The notes under the pieces: generated by a model | The model's input: the letters and a program-made list of their open reading frames with translations, nothing else | Told to the model about the DNA's origin: nothing | The model's database searches: none | In this document: positions 48,504 through 55,995 of the stretch, one piece after another | How positions within the stretch are numbered: position 1 is the first letter of the stretch | Layout: each line of letters starts with the position of its first letter | Position numbers and translations under genes: made by a program | Virus record (IMG/VR): IMGVR_UViG_3300009177_000034 | Location: 1 to 64,000 of that record | DNA length: 64,000 nt | Source of the DNA: a virus | Reading direction: 5' to 3' (one strand)

Positions 48504-50511
48504 TTACTGGCATCGAACTCGTGGGCCTGGGCGACGATGGTACCGCCAGCGCCACATAAATCGGCCTGTCGCCGTCGGCCTTGCCAACCTTAACCTCCTT
48601 CCAACGCACGTTCCCAATCGGTGACTCGGACGGAACGAACGCCGCATCCGCTACCCAGGCCCGCTTGATCCACTCTGGCGGGATGTCGCCCTTGATCTTC
48701 AGCGCCGTCCGCTTCCCGGTCTGTGCTGGGTCCTCTACGATTCGGTGTTTCTCCGACGCGGGGACATGCACTTCCAAGACAACCGCTGTCGCGTTCTCGG
48801 CCGAGTGCTGCGCCGCGTACGTAGCGAACGCGACAGCGGTCTGATGATCGTGCGCGAGGAATACGTGCCCCGTCTCCGTACCAGGCCACGCCTGCCCCGC
48901 CTTATCACCCTTGAGCCCGGTCGAGAGAATCGACGCAAGGTTGGCGCTACTCGTCCCATGCGTACCGATGATCGCGCCGGCTCCGCCCCCGCTCCCGGAG
49001 GAAAACTCCCCGGTGCTGGCGTCGTGGTTCGGGTTGCCCTCCTTGCGGACGACGACCGACGCGGCGACGGCCTGGCGCAGTTCGCGGACGGCCCGCACGA
49101 ACTCCCGCCGCTCCGCGTGGTAGGCCCAGGCCGGCGCGGGCCCCGCGGCCTTGGCGATCTCGCCCTTGTCCCGCGTCGGCAGCTTCGCCGCGGCCATCAG
49201 CGCCGCCTCTAGCTCGGGCTCGGGGAATAATTCCATCCCGGCCCCGGACAGTTGGCCGATGAAGGCGCCCAGTTCCGACAGGTTCGGGGTGTCGATGGCG
49301 CCGTGGGCCAGCTTCGGCATCCGCTCGGAGCCCCACCCGTTGAGCGCCATCAGGCGCGGGATGGCGTGGCGGTTGAACACCTCGGCGATGGTGTCCAGGA
49401 ACGACGCCAGGGCCAGGCCGAACAGGCGGGCCTTGTTCTCGTGCAGCGAGAACGACCCCGTGCCCTCGTGGCCGACGAGGATGAAGTCGGCCAGGACGGT
49501 CATGGCGATGCGCTGCTCGTAGCGGCCGATGATCTCGGTCGTGTCGTACTGCCGGCGCGAGCCCGTCGACAGCAGGGAGAACTCCAGCCAGTGCGGCAGG
49601 ACCGCCCCCTCCTGCTCGTCGCGGCGCACCGAGCGGACGAACGTCTCGATCTTGTCCTTGAGCGCGTTGGCGTCGGGCGTCCCGGTCCAGATGTCGGGGC
49701 CGAGGGCCTTGCCGGTCGTCGGGTCCGTCTTGATTTGGGCCACGGGGTAGCCGGCCAGGTCGCGCTCCAGGCCGATGGCCTCGTACTCCTGGACGCGCTT
49801 CGCCAGGAACCACGAGCGGTAGGCGCCGCGCAGGATGCTGCGGCCCTCCGGGTTGCCCTTCCACGACGTGGGGCGGAACAGCAGCGACTTCTCGACGGGC
49901 AGCGTGACGATCTGGAACTTCGGCGGGGCCAGTTGCACCATCGCCTGGACGCCGCCCTCCTCGTCGAACTCCCAGTGCAGCAGCGAGTCCTGGGCGCGCG
50001 TGCTGATCTTGCGCCAGCCGATGCGGCCGTCGCCGTAGCGGCTGCGGCGCGTCGGGTCCGGGTCCTCGGCCAGGCGGCGCTTGTAGACGATCTCCGCCCA
50101 GTGCCAGCCGTAGGGCAGCATCGACAGCACCTCGGCGATGAGGTCCGCCCACGTGATATTCATATCGTCCAGGCACGAGTTCACGAACTGCGCGCGCAAC
50201 TGGTCGCCCACGTCGGCGCTGGCCGCGTCGACCCGCCACGTCACCTGGCGCACGAGGTACTCGATGGCGAACAGCATCGCGTTGACCACGGCGTCGTTCT
50301 CCCGCATCTCGCGGTAGACGACCGCGGCCTGGCGCCCCTGGAGGACGCGCAGGAACTCCTCGACGACGTAGCCCGAGTAGCGCTTGAGGCCGGTGGAGCC
50401 TAGCTCGATGAACGGGTTGGTCGGGGCGTAGCCCGAGACGACGCCCGGCGTCGGGTCGGCGGGCACGACGACGCCCGGGGGCAGCGGCCCGCCGTTCGTG
50501 CTAGACGGCAT
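48496..50511 (-). CDS. Portal protein with C-terminal ADP-ribosyltransferase-like domain
   Basis: The 671-residue protein has a Mu/SPP1-type (DUF935-like) portal domain over about 1-480 (YREMRENDAVVNAMLFAIEY, YGWHWAEIVYKRR, GIRLERDLAGYP-like core, FILVGHEGTGSFSL). A glycine/serine linker (NPNHDASTGEFSSGSGGG) leads to a compact domain near residues 510-640: GTHGTSSANLASIL, VFLAHDHQTAVAFATYA, VVLEVHVPA, IKGDIPPEWIKRA. These fit an ADP-ribosyltransferase-like (ART-PolyVal/KptA-like) fold, inferred by eye. The C-terminal region is visibly AT-richer than the portal core. The 12-fold portal would carry twelve copies. Confidence 0.9.
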   Translation of the reverse strand: MPSSTNGGPLPPGVVVPADPTPGVVSGYAPTNPFIELGSTGLKRYSGYVVEEFLRVLQGRQAAVVYREMRENDAVVNAMLFAIEYLVRQVTWRVDAASADVGDQLRAQFVNSCLDDMNITWADLIAEVLSMLPYGWHWAEIVYKRRLAEDPDPTRRSRYGDGRIGWRKISTRAQDSLLHWEFDEEGGVQAMVQLAPPKFQIVTLPVEKSLLFRPTSWKGNPEGRSILRGAYRSWFLAKRVQEYEAIGLERDLAGYPVAQIKTDPTTGKALGPDIWTGTPDANALKDKIETFVRSVRRDEQEGAVLPHWLEFSLLSTGSRRQYDTTEIIGRYEQRIAMTVLADFILVGHEGTGSFSLHENKARLFGLALASFLDTIAEVFNRHAIPRLMALNGWGSERMPKLAHGAIDTPNLSELGAFIGQLSGAGMELFPEPELEAALMAAAKLPTRDKGEIAKAAGPAPAWAYHAERREFVRAVRELRQAVAASVVVRKEGNPNHDASTGEFSSGSGGGAGAIIGTHGTSSANLASILSTGLKGDKAGQAWPGTETGHVFLAHDHQTAVAFATYAAQHSAENATAVVLEVHVPASEKHRIVEDPAQTGKRTALKIKGDIPPEWIKRAWVADAAFVPSESPIGNVRWKEVKVGKADGDRPIYVALAVPSSPRPTSSMPVSE
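48498..48984 (-). other. ART-like domain fused to portal
   Basis: Sub-gene segment coding residues 510 to the end. The HGTS start with a following helix, a beta strand ending in VFLAHD and a helical AVAFATYAAQ resemble the NAD-binding half of ADP-ribosyltransferases. The usual glutamate near the C-terminus cannot be assigned with certainty. GC content is lower than in flanking genes. Confidence 0.55.
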
Positions 50512-50680
50512 GGCCGACGTGCCGGTCCCGGTACTCGGCCAGGCGGACCAGGACGCGGACGGCCGCCGTGCTGACGGTGACGACGCGCCGCTCGGGGTCG
50601 TAGCGCACGCGCCCGAGCACCTCGTCGTCGAGCCAGGCCGGCTCGCGGGCCTCCAAATACTCGTTCGGCGTCACGATCAC
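50501..50680 (-). CDS. Small protein between terminase and portal
   Basis: The 59-residue frame starts at GTG 50680 (or GTG 50674) and stops in the portal start (TCTAGC). The sequence (IVTPNEYLEAREPAWLDDEV, TVSTAAVRVLVRLAEYRD) has acidic and helical parts. Poor ribosome sites lower confidence. Short ORFs at this position are common in head modules. Confidence 0.5.
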   Translation of the reverse strand: MIVTPNEYLEAREPAWLDDEVLGRVRYDPERRVVTVSTAAVRVLVRLAEYRDRHVGHAV

Positions 50681-50699
50681 GCCGGGCGCCGGGGCCGCA

Positions 50700-53291
50700 C
50701 TAGATGCTGCCCCGCCAGTTGTCGCGCAGGAGGGCGACCGGGAAGCCGGTCGTGTCGGGGCCGCGGAGCAGTTCGGCGGCGAAGGCCTGGACGACCGCGT
50801 CGCCGTCGTCGGTGGAGCGCTCCTCGCCGGTCTCTCGCTTGATGCGCTTGATCACGTCGTCCTTGCTCTCCACCTGAATCTTGCCGCCCGACATGACCCG
50901 CCAGCGGGGCGCGGTCAGGTCCCCGGTTAGCCTATCATCCGGGGGCAGCGCGACCGTAGGACCAAACGCGGGGTCCAGGCGCTCGCGCAGGCCCCACCAG
51001 GCGGCGGAGCGGAGGTTGGCGAAGCCCAACTCTCCAGAGCGGTCCAGAGCCTCGCACTTCGCCGACGCCGTGAAGGCGACGACGGAGGCCGAGCGGGCCA
51101 GCGCGTAGTCCTCGGCGATCTGCTCGCGGACGCGGTGGAACACGCCCGCGCCGATGCCCGTGCTGTCGACGATGCCCCGGCCGCCGCGGGCGCGGAGGAC
51201 GCCCAGGAGCGCCCCCGCCGTCACCATCGTGTCGCGGCGGGGCAGGCGGCGGAGGGCGGCCAGCACGTCGCCCGCGCGCAGGGCCAGGACGCTCCGGTCG
51301 GCCTGCTCGCCCTCGCCCCCCACGTCGCACCCCACCGCCGTCAGGGCGCCCGTGTCGGGGTCGCCGCCGCCCTCGCGCCAGGCGTGCCACCGCTCGTTGG
51401 CCGCCTCGATCCAGGCCAGCGGGACGACGCCGTCCGTCTCGCTGGCCGCGAACTCGCCCAGGACGCGGTTGGCGTAGACGGGGGAGGTCGCGCCCCACTG
51501 CTCGGCGCGCATCCGCGCCCACTCCGCCGACATGCGGCCCGAGGCGATGGTCTCGTCCCGCGTGATGTGGCGCGTCCACCAGTCGTCGTAGCCGGCGCGG
51601 CGGGCGTGGATGTCGTAGAAGCGCCCGTGGGGTTCGCCCGGGGTCGAGATGATCAGCGCCAGGGCCTCGCGCCCGGTGTCCTGGCCGGCGCCGCTGAACG
51701 CGCCCTCGGCGGCGTCGAAGGTCTCGCTGCGGATGGTCTTCGCCTCGTCGAAGATGTAGAGCATGTGGTCGGCGTGGGCCCCCTCGATCAGGGCCGGCTC
51801 GTCGCTGGCCACGGCGAAGGCGGCGCCGCCCGACAGCTTGAGCGACATGCCGGTCAGTTCCAGGTGGCGGTCGAACGGCGCGCGGCCGATGACCTCCCAG
51901 CGGAGGCGGCGGGCCCACTTGTGGACCTCGGGCCAGAGGTAGCGCTCCAACTGTCTCCAGACGGAGGCCGTCGAGACGCACTTCCAGTCCAGGCCCTCGC
52001 GCGTCAGGGCGAACCACAGGATGGCCTGCGCGGCCATCGCCGTGTTGTGCGTGACGATGCCGTCGTTGCAGAGGTAGAGGCCGTCGGGCGCGTCGACGGT
52101 GATGCACCGCTGCGCGGCCGCGCCCGCGGGGGCGATGGCGGCGATCCATCGTTGGAGGTATCGCTTCTGCGAGACGAACCGCATCCGCTCCCGCTTCCGC
52201 TCGACCAGGACCCAGTCGCCCGCCGGCATCGTGAGCCGAACGTTGTAGACGGGCCCGTAGGCGTTGCGCGTCTCGCTCCGTCGGGCTTTCCCGCCGAGGG
52301 ACCGCGCGAGCCATGCGACCCCGTCCGCGAGCGCCGGACTGACCGAGTTGTAGACGAGTTGGCCCTCCCGCGTGACCCAGCCGTCCGTATCCAGGAGCCC
52401 GCGCAGCATCGCTTCGCGGTGCGGGCGGGCGTTTTCAAGGTAGACCCGGGGGATGAACTTGGTGTGCGAGCCGCACTCGTACAGCCCGAGGGTCCGCAGC
52501 CCGGGCAGCAACCCGTGGACCCAGACGCCGCCCGCCGCCACCGGCCGGAGGACATACCCCGCCGCCTCGATTTGCCGGTGGATCTCCTTGTCACGCGCGT
52601 GCATGTAGCCCGTGCGTCGCCCCCCGTCGCCCAGCCAGGTGCCGAGGGTATAGGGGTCAACGGGCACCCACCTGGGCGGATAGTCCCACCCTGTGACGGG
52701 GATATGAAAACGACGCGCGCGACCGATCCCGTTGGAGCGGGTGACTCCCGAGGCGCTGAGGGCCTCGGTCGTGAACGTCTGCCACGGGGGAGGCCGCCCC
52801 GACCAGTCGGAGGACGTGCCACGCTGGACGGCCCACTCGTGCTCGGCTGAGCAGAGGGTCGAGGCGCCGTCGTCGAACGTCACGCGATAGACCGGGCGCA
52901 CGCCCCACGGCCACACCGCCATGACGCGCACCGGCTGGCCTGATGACCCGAACACGCGGTCCCCGACCTGGAGGTCGCCGAAGCGCCGCCGTCCGTCGGG
53001 CGTGTCAATGTCAAGGTCGTCTGGTTGGGCCTTCCCCGGCCCGTGCGGCCCGCGGACGGCGGCCCGGCGCGCCGTCACCAGGTGGCGGAGGATGTCGCGC
53101 TGGTAGGCCGTCTGGCCCTCGCCGCGGAGCCAGGTGAACGCCTCGTCGGTGAACGCCACCGGGTCCCGGCGCCAGCGGGCCATCTGCTGGGCGTGCGACT
53201 CGCCCTCGGCACGGAGGGCGGCGCGCCGCTGGCGCTCGGCGCGGAGTTCCTCGGCCGTCGGGGGACCGTACCAGGCGGGCGGGCGGCTCAT
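50700..53291 (-). CDS. Large terminase subunit, split by an intein
   Basis: The 863-residue precursor begins MSRPPAWYGPPTAEELRAER at ATG 53291. Walker A is split as GPHGPGK and T by a 329-residue intein (residues 88-416). After splicing, the ATPase has Walker B (MLYIFDEA, about 512-516 in the precursor) and a downstream nuclease domain (AVGCDVGGEG, DSTGIGAG, DDGDAVVQAF). The mature enzyme of about 534 residues packages DNA into the head. Without splicing the Walker A motif is broken, so splicing is required for packaging. Confidence 0.95.
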   Translation of the reverse strand: MSRPPAWYGPPTAEELRAERQRRAALRAEGESHAQQMARWRRDPVAFTDEAFTWLRGEGQTAYQRDILRHLVTARRAAVRGPHGPGKAQPDDLDIDTPDGRRRFGDLQVGDRVFGSSGQPVRVMAVWPWGVRPVYRVTFDDGASTLCSAEHEWAVQRGTSSDWSGRPPPWQTFTTEALSASGVTRSNGIGRARRFHIPVTGWDYPPRWVPVDPYTLGTWLGDGGRRTGYMHARDKEIHRQIEAAGYVLRPVAAGGVWVHGLLPGLRTLGLYECGSHTKFIPRVYLENARPHREAMLRGLLDTDGWVTREGQLVYNSVSPALADGVAWLARSLGGKARRSETRNAYGPVYNVRLTMPAGDWVLVERKRERMRFVSQKRYLQRWIAAIAPAGAAAQRCITVDAPDGLYLCNDGIVTHNTAMAAQAILWFALTREGLDWKCVSTASVWRQLERYLWPEVHKWARRLRWEVIGRAPFDRHLELTGMSLKLSGGAAFAVASDEPALIEGAHADHMLYIFDEAKTIRSETFDAAEGAFSGAGQDTGREALALIISTPGEPHGRFYDIHARRAGYDDWWTRHITRDETIASGRMSAEWARMRAEQWGATSPVYANRVLGEFAASETDGVVPLAWIEAANERWHAWREGGGDPDTGALTAVGCDVGGEGEQADRSVLALRAGDVLAALRRLPRRDTMVTAGALLGVLRARGGRGIVDSTGIGAGVFHRVREQIAEDYALARSASVVAFTASAKCEALDRSGELGFANLRSAAWWGLRERLDPAFGPTVALPPDDRLTGDLTAPRWRVMSGGKIQVESKDDVIKRIKRETGEERSTDDGDAVVQAFAAELLRGPDTTGFPVALLRDNWRGSI
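52044..53030 (-). mobile_element. Class 3 LAGLIDADG intein in TerL
   Basis: Residues 88-416 of the precursor start with Ala (AQPDDLDIDTP) instead of Cys/Ser. Block B is CSAEHEW (Trp153), block F YLCNDG (Cys408), block G IVTHN (Thr414, Asn416) followed by Thr+1. This W-C-T triplet and a nonnucleophilic first residue define class 3 splicing through Cys408. The middle has two LAGLIDADG motifs (TLGTWLGDG and LRGLLDTDG, near residues 215-223 and 296-304), so it is a full homing intein. The insertion in Walker A is a favoured site. Confidence 0.9.
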
Positions 53292-53497
53292 GCGCGGGCC
53301 TCTGGCCTCACCAAGCGCCACCCGCGGCCATGACAGCCGGGGCAGACGCGCATCGCCGCCGTCGGCAGGCCCAGGTGGCAGGGCATCGAGTCCATCCGCT
53401 CCCGCCCCAGGCGCCCGCAGCCGACGCACCAGGCCTCGCGGCGGAGGGGCGGGGGGTCATGGGAGCCCGGTGAGGAGGACGCGGCGGACGAGGGCAT
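53288..53497 (-). CDS. Small zinc-finger protein
   Basis: The 69-residue frame starts at ATG 53497, within the previous gene, and ends in the terminase start (ATGA). It has CVGCGRLGRERM and a CPGCHGRGWRL pair, a four-cysteine zinc site that recalls DnaJ-like fingers. It may bind nucleic acid or a terminase partner. Confidence 0.55.
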   Translation of the reverse strand: MPSSAASSSPGSHDPPPLRREAWCVGCGRLGRERMDSMPCHLGLPTAAMRVCPGCHGRGWRLVRPEARA

Positions 53498-53897
53498 CCG
53501 GGGCGTCGCGCGGGGCCCAGAGGCGGTAGCCGCCCACGTACACCATCTGCCCGCGTATCGGCACCAACAGCGCCGGCGGCATCAGGCCGGCGAAGCGGTT
53601 GGAGGCGGGGAGCGGGTTGGCGAACTCTGACGCCGAAGCGTAAAACCCGCCGCCCAGGCCCACGTTCCGCTCCGCGGGGTCATAGCTCAGGCCCGACGGC
53701 TCGGGCGGCCAGGCGAAGGGCTCGTCCGTTGGGGGCGGGGGCGGCGGCGGCGGGGGCGGCACCACCACGGGCGGCCCCACCGGCTCCACGCGCGGCACCG
53801 GGCCAGTCCCCTCGATGAGGATGCTGTCCGCGTCCACGTCGCGCACGAAGCGCACGAAGCCGTCAATCTGCATCCGCCAGGTGACGGGGTCGCTCAT
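53457..53897 (-). CDS. Polyproline structural-type protein
   Basis: The 146-residue protein begins MSDPVTWRMQIDGFVRFVRD and contains a run of ten prolines, followed by LSYDPAERNVGLGGGFYASA and VPIRGQMVYVGGYRLW. Two folded parts seem linked by the proline rod. No family is recognised. It lies between TerS and TerL. Confidence 0.6.
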   Translation of the reverse strand: MSDPVTWRMQIDGFVRFVRDVDADSILIEGTGPVPRVEPVGPPVVVPPPPPPPPPPTDEPFAWPPEPSGLSYDPAERNVGLGGGFYASASEFANPLPASNRFAGLMPPALLVPIRGQMVYVGGYRLWAPRDAPDALVRRVLLTGLP

Positions 53898-54112
53898 GCC
53901 GTCCTCGGCACCCGGCGCTGGGCGGGCTCGTCGGTGCGGACCCGCTGGCGCTCCGTCGTCGCGGGGTGGCGGCGGGCGTAGTCGGCCGTCACCAGGCGCC
54001 CGGTCTTCGAACTGCGGTAGACGGTGATCCGCCGCTTCTCCGGGCTGCGGCGGCGCGTCCGGGCGTGGGACCGGGCGGCGCGGGGTTGCCGGCGCGTCGG
54101 CTTGGTCGGCAT
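53894..54112 (-). CDS. Small basic protein with TGRLV-ADYARRHPATT motif
   Basis: The 72-residue ORF has an Arg-rich head and the segment YRSSKTGRLVTADYARRHPA, a pattern I associate with small phage proteins often found near packaging genes. A DNA-binding or terminase-accessory role is possible; there is no direct evidence. Confidence 0.6.
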   Translation of the reverse strand: MPTKPTRRQPRAARSHARTRRRSPEKRRITVYRSSKTGRLVTADYARRHPATTERQRVRTDEPAQRRVPRTA

Positions 54113-54125
54113 GGGCAGGCTCCTT

Positions 54126-54320
54126 TCAGGGGACCTCGGGGGCGGCCAGCTTGCCGACCCCGGCGCAGGTGCGGCGGCCCGGGCGGCGCGGGTCGGTGTG
54201 CGGCGGCAGCAGGGCGGAGGGCACCGTCAGCGGGAACACCCGCCGACACTCGGGGCAGCGGCCGTGGCCGGGCGGGGGCGCCTTCGGCCGCGGGGGTGGC
54301 GTCGCGCCGGGGCGGCTCAT
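54126..54320 (-). CDS. Small zinc-ribbon protein
   Basis: The 64-residue ORF is coupled by ATGA to TerS. It carries GRCPECRRVF, a histidine (PPHTDPRR) and RRTCAGVGK, suggesting a single zinc site. Function unknown. Confidence 0.55.
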   Translation of the reverse strand: MSRPGATPPPRPKAPPPGHGRCPECRRVFPLTVPSALLPPHTDPRRPGRRTCAGVGKLAAPEVP

Positions 54321-54718
54321 GGGGCGACCTTGGCCCAGAGCGTCTCCCAGGCGGCTAGCTCGTCGTCGGTCAGCTTCGTCAGGTCCGGGCGCTGGCCCAC
54401 GAAGCCGGAAAGCTCCGTCTTGTCCTTGCGGCCCCAGCGGTCGGTGGCCCGCCGCTCCAGCCACCACTGCAGCGCCTTGGCGTCCTTCTCGCCGAACTTC
54501 ATCATCCGGCCGACGGCGAGGATCTCGGCGTCGAGTTCTGCGTCAAGCACTGCTTGGCGAAACGCCTCATATATCGCGCCCTTCCGATGCATCCACTTCG
54601 ACATGGTCGTGGGGTCTAACCCCACGCGCTGGGCGGCGATTTCCCGGAAGTTCCCAGCGCGCAGGTAGCGCACAATCTTTTCCACCAACTCGGGCGTGCA
54701 ACGGGTTGGCCTACCCAT
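54317..54718 (-). CDS. Small terminase subunit (HTH)
   Basis: The 133-residue protein has an N-terminal HTH of the TerS type (TPELVEKIVRYLRAGNFREI, RVGLDPTTMSKWMHRKGAI) and a helical body (FGEKDAKALQWWLERRATDRW). TerS binds packaging sites and regulates TerL. The neighbouring genes (AP2-HNH upstream, TerL downstream) fit the packaging module. The ATG is clear. Confidence 0.88.
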   Translation of the reverse strand: MGRPTRCTPELVEKIVRYLRAGNFREIAAQRVGLDPTTMSKWMHRKGAIYEAFRQAVLDAELDAEILAVGRMMKFGEKDAKALQWWLERRATDRWGRKDKTELSGFVGQRPDLTKLTDDELAAWETLWAKVAP

Positions 54719-55247
54719 CGGGGACCTCGTTCAGCCGGGCGTAGTCACCGAAGCGCCGACGGGCCGCCCTGTTGTAGGCGCGCGCGGCCTCCGCCTCGGT
54801 GGCGAAGGTGCCGACGGAGCGGGTCTGGAGACGCGCCTCCCAACGGCCAGACGCACGCTGGCGGACGCCCAAGAACCGACTCGCCCGGCCACGGGTGAGA
54901 CTGTCGCGCCGCCCTGCGAGATTCTGGCTCCGGGTGGCCAGGCGCAGATTGGCGCTCCGGTTATCCACCACCATGTCGGCCTCGCGGTGTTCGCGGTGGT
55001 CCACGTCCTCCCGCCGCCGTAGCCGTCGGCCGAGCTTGGCTTCTAGCAACACGCGATGCACCCAGGCCATCGGGCCCCCACGGCGCCCCGTCCGCACATG
55101 CGCGACTGCGTACACTCGGGCCACACTGCCGTCCCGGCGGCGCACCACGCTGGCGCAGGCCTTCCCGAGGCCAGCGGCAGCCAGGATCGCGGGCGCGTCG
55201 TCGTCCAGGAGCATCGTGTAGCCCCTCGTCAGAGAAACCTCAACCAC
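54711..55247 (-). CDS. HNH endonuclease with AP2 domain next to TerS
   Basis: The 178-residue protein starts at GTG 55247. A central HNH_3 core (WVHRVLLEAKLGRRL, VDHREHREADMVVDNRSANLR) is followed by an AP2 domain (SRFLGVRQRASGRWEARLQ, EAARAYNRAARR). HNH proteins next to terminase genes can aid packaging, but the AP2 tail and the related gene at 1389 indicate a mobile nuclease. Its stop overlaps the start of TerS. Confidence 0.86.
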   Translation of the reverse strand: MVEVSLTRGYTMLLDDDAPAILAAAGLGKACASVVRRRDGSVARVYAVAHVRTGRRGGPMAWVHRVLLEAKLGRRLRRREDVDHREHREADMVVDNRSANLRLATRSQNLAGRRDSLTRGRASRFLGVRQRASGRWEARLQTRSVGTFATEAEAARAYNRAARRRFGDYARLNEVPDG

Positions 55248-55659
55248 GGGTGTCCACCAGAGGCCGGGCGGCGTCCAGGGCCGCCCAGGGCACCACGAGG
55301 GCGCCCTCCCGGAAGGGCGTCAGGCGCGCGATGACGACCTGGCTCTCACTCTCGCCGACGATGCGGGTCGGGACGAGCGTCACGATCTGGTAGCCGAAGC
55401 GGGCCAGGCGGGTCGCCTCGGTCGGGGTGAGCCACCACGCCAGGCCGGCCAGCGATCGGCAGGCGCTCCCCAGGTGCTCGCCCGGGAAGGCGCGGAGCGG
55501 GACGGAGGCGAGCGACCAGCCGAGTTCCTCCCAGAACGGACGGGGGCGCGGCGGGGCGTCGCCGTCCTCGGCGTCCGACCAGCGGCGCGAGAAGCCGGGG
55601 CGGAAGGGCCCGCGCCCCTCGGCGTCCTGGACCCGCCAGACGGGGGCGAGCCTATCCAT
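55240..55659 (-). CDS. Conserved small phage protein
   Basis: The 139-residue protein begins MDRLAPVWRVQDAEGRGPFR and contains GFSRRWSDAEDGDA, LGSACRSLAGLAWWLTPTEA and TRLARFGYQIV. This arrangement of a GPFRPG-like head and a PTEA-T-L-FGYQIV tail is recurrent in phage hypothetical proteins. It lies just before the AP2-HNH and TerS genes. Function unknown. Confidence 0.7.
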   Translation of the reverse strand: MDRLAPVWRVQDAEGRGPFRPGFSRRWSDAEDGDAPPRPRPFWEELGWSLASVPLRAFPGEHLGSACRSLAGLAWWLTPTEATRLARFGYQIVTLVPTRIVGESESQVVIARLTPFREGALVVPWAALDAARPLVDTRG

Positions 55660-55801
55660 AGGCGTCCACGAGGCCGCAGGCGGCGGCGGCGAGGCAGACG
55701 AGGGCGGCCCAGCCCCAGGGGTCCTCCTCCCGGTCGGTCCAGGCCGAGACCACCAGGCAGACGACGCCGACGCCGCCCGTGACGAGCCAAAAGGCCTTCA
55801 C
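55652..55801 (-). CDS. Two-helix membrane peptide
   Basis: GTG 55801 is coupled by GTGA to a 14-residue ORF. The product (KAFWLVTGGVGVVCLVVSAW, WAALVCLAAAACGLV) has two membrane helices around a charged loop (TDREEDPWG). It is 49 residues. Its role is unknown. Confidence 0.6.
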   Translation of the reverse strand: MKAFWLVTGGVGVVCLVVSAWTDREEDPWGWAALVCLAAAACGLVDAYG

Positions 55802-55842
55802 CGTCCGGGCCCCCCACGCCTGGCGTTCAGTCGGTCAGTCAT
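55798..55842 (-). CDS. 14-residue leader-like peptide
   Basis: ATG 55842 overlaps the upstream stop (ATGA) and its own stop overlaps the GTG of the membrane peptide (GTGA). The peptide MTDRLNARRGGPGR may act only to couple translation. Very short, so uncertain. Confidence 0.3.
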   Translation of the reverse strand: MTDRLNARRGGPGR

Positions 55843-55985
55843 GGCCGCTTGTCCGGGGCGTCCTTGGCGCGCGGCGGCGGCGGACGGCGGGCGCCGGGCA
55901 CGACCCGCCCGGGGCGCTGCGAGGAGGCCGCGGCACTCGACCGGCGCCGTCGTCGCGCCCCCCGTCGCCCGGGCGTCGTCTGCAC
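55839..55985 (-). CDS. Basic 48-residue peptide
   Basis: GTG 55985 follows GAGGGG. The product (QTTPGRRGARRRRRSSAAA) is arginine-rich and low complexity. It starts eleven bases after the methyltransferase gene. The ribosome site is the best evidence. Confidence 0.4.
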   Translation of the reverse strand: MQTTPGRRGARRRRRSSAAASSQRPGRVVPGARRPPPPRAKDAPDKRP

Positions 55986-55995
55986 CGGCGGCCCC

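Noticed and set aside
47571-48593. A 340-residue plus-strand frame over the MuF N-terminus
   Set aside because: Unlike the neighbouring antisense endonuclease, it has no recognisable motif and is dominated by Arg/Gly/His from GC-rich shadow coding.
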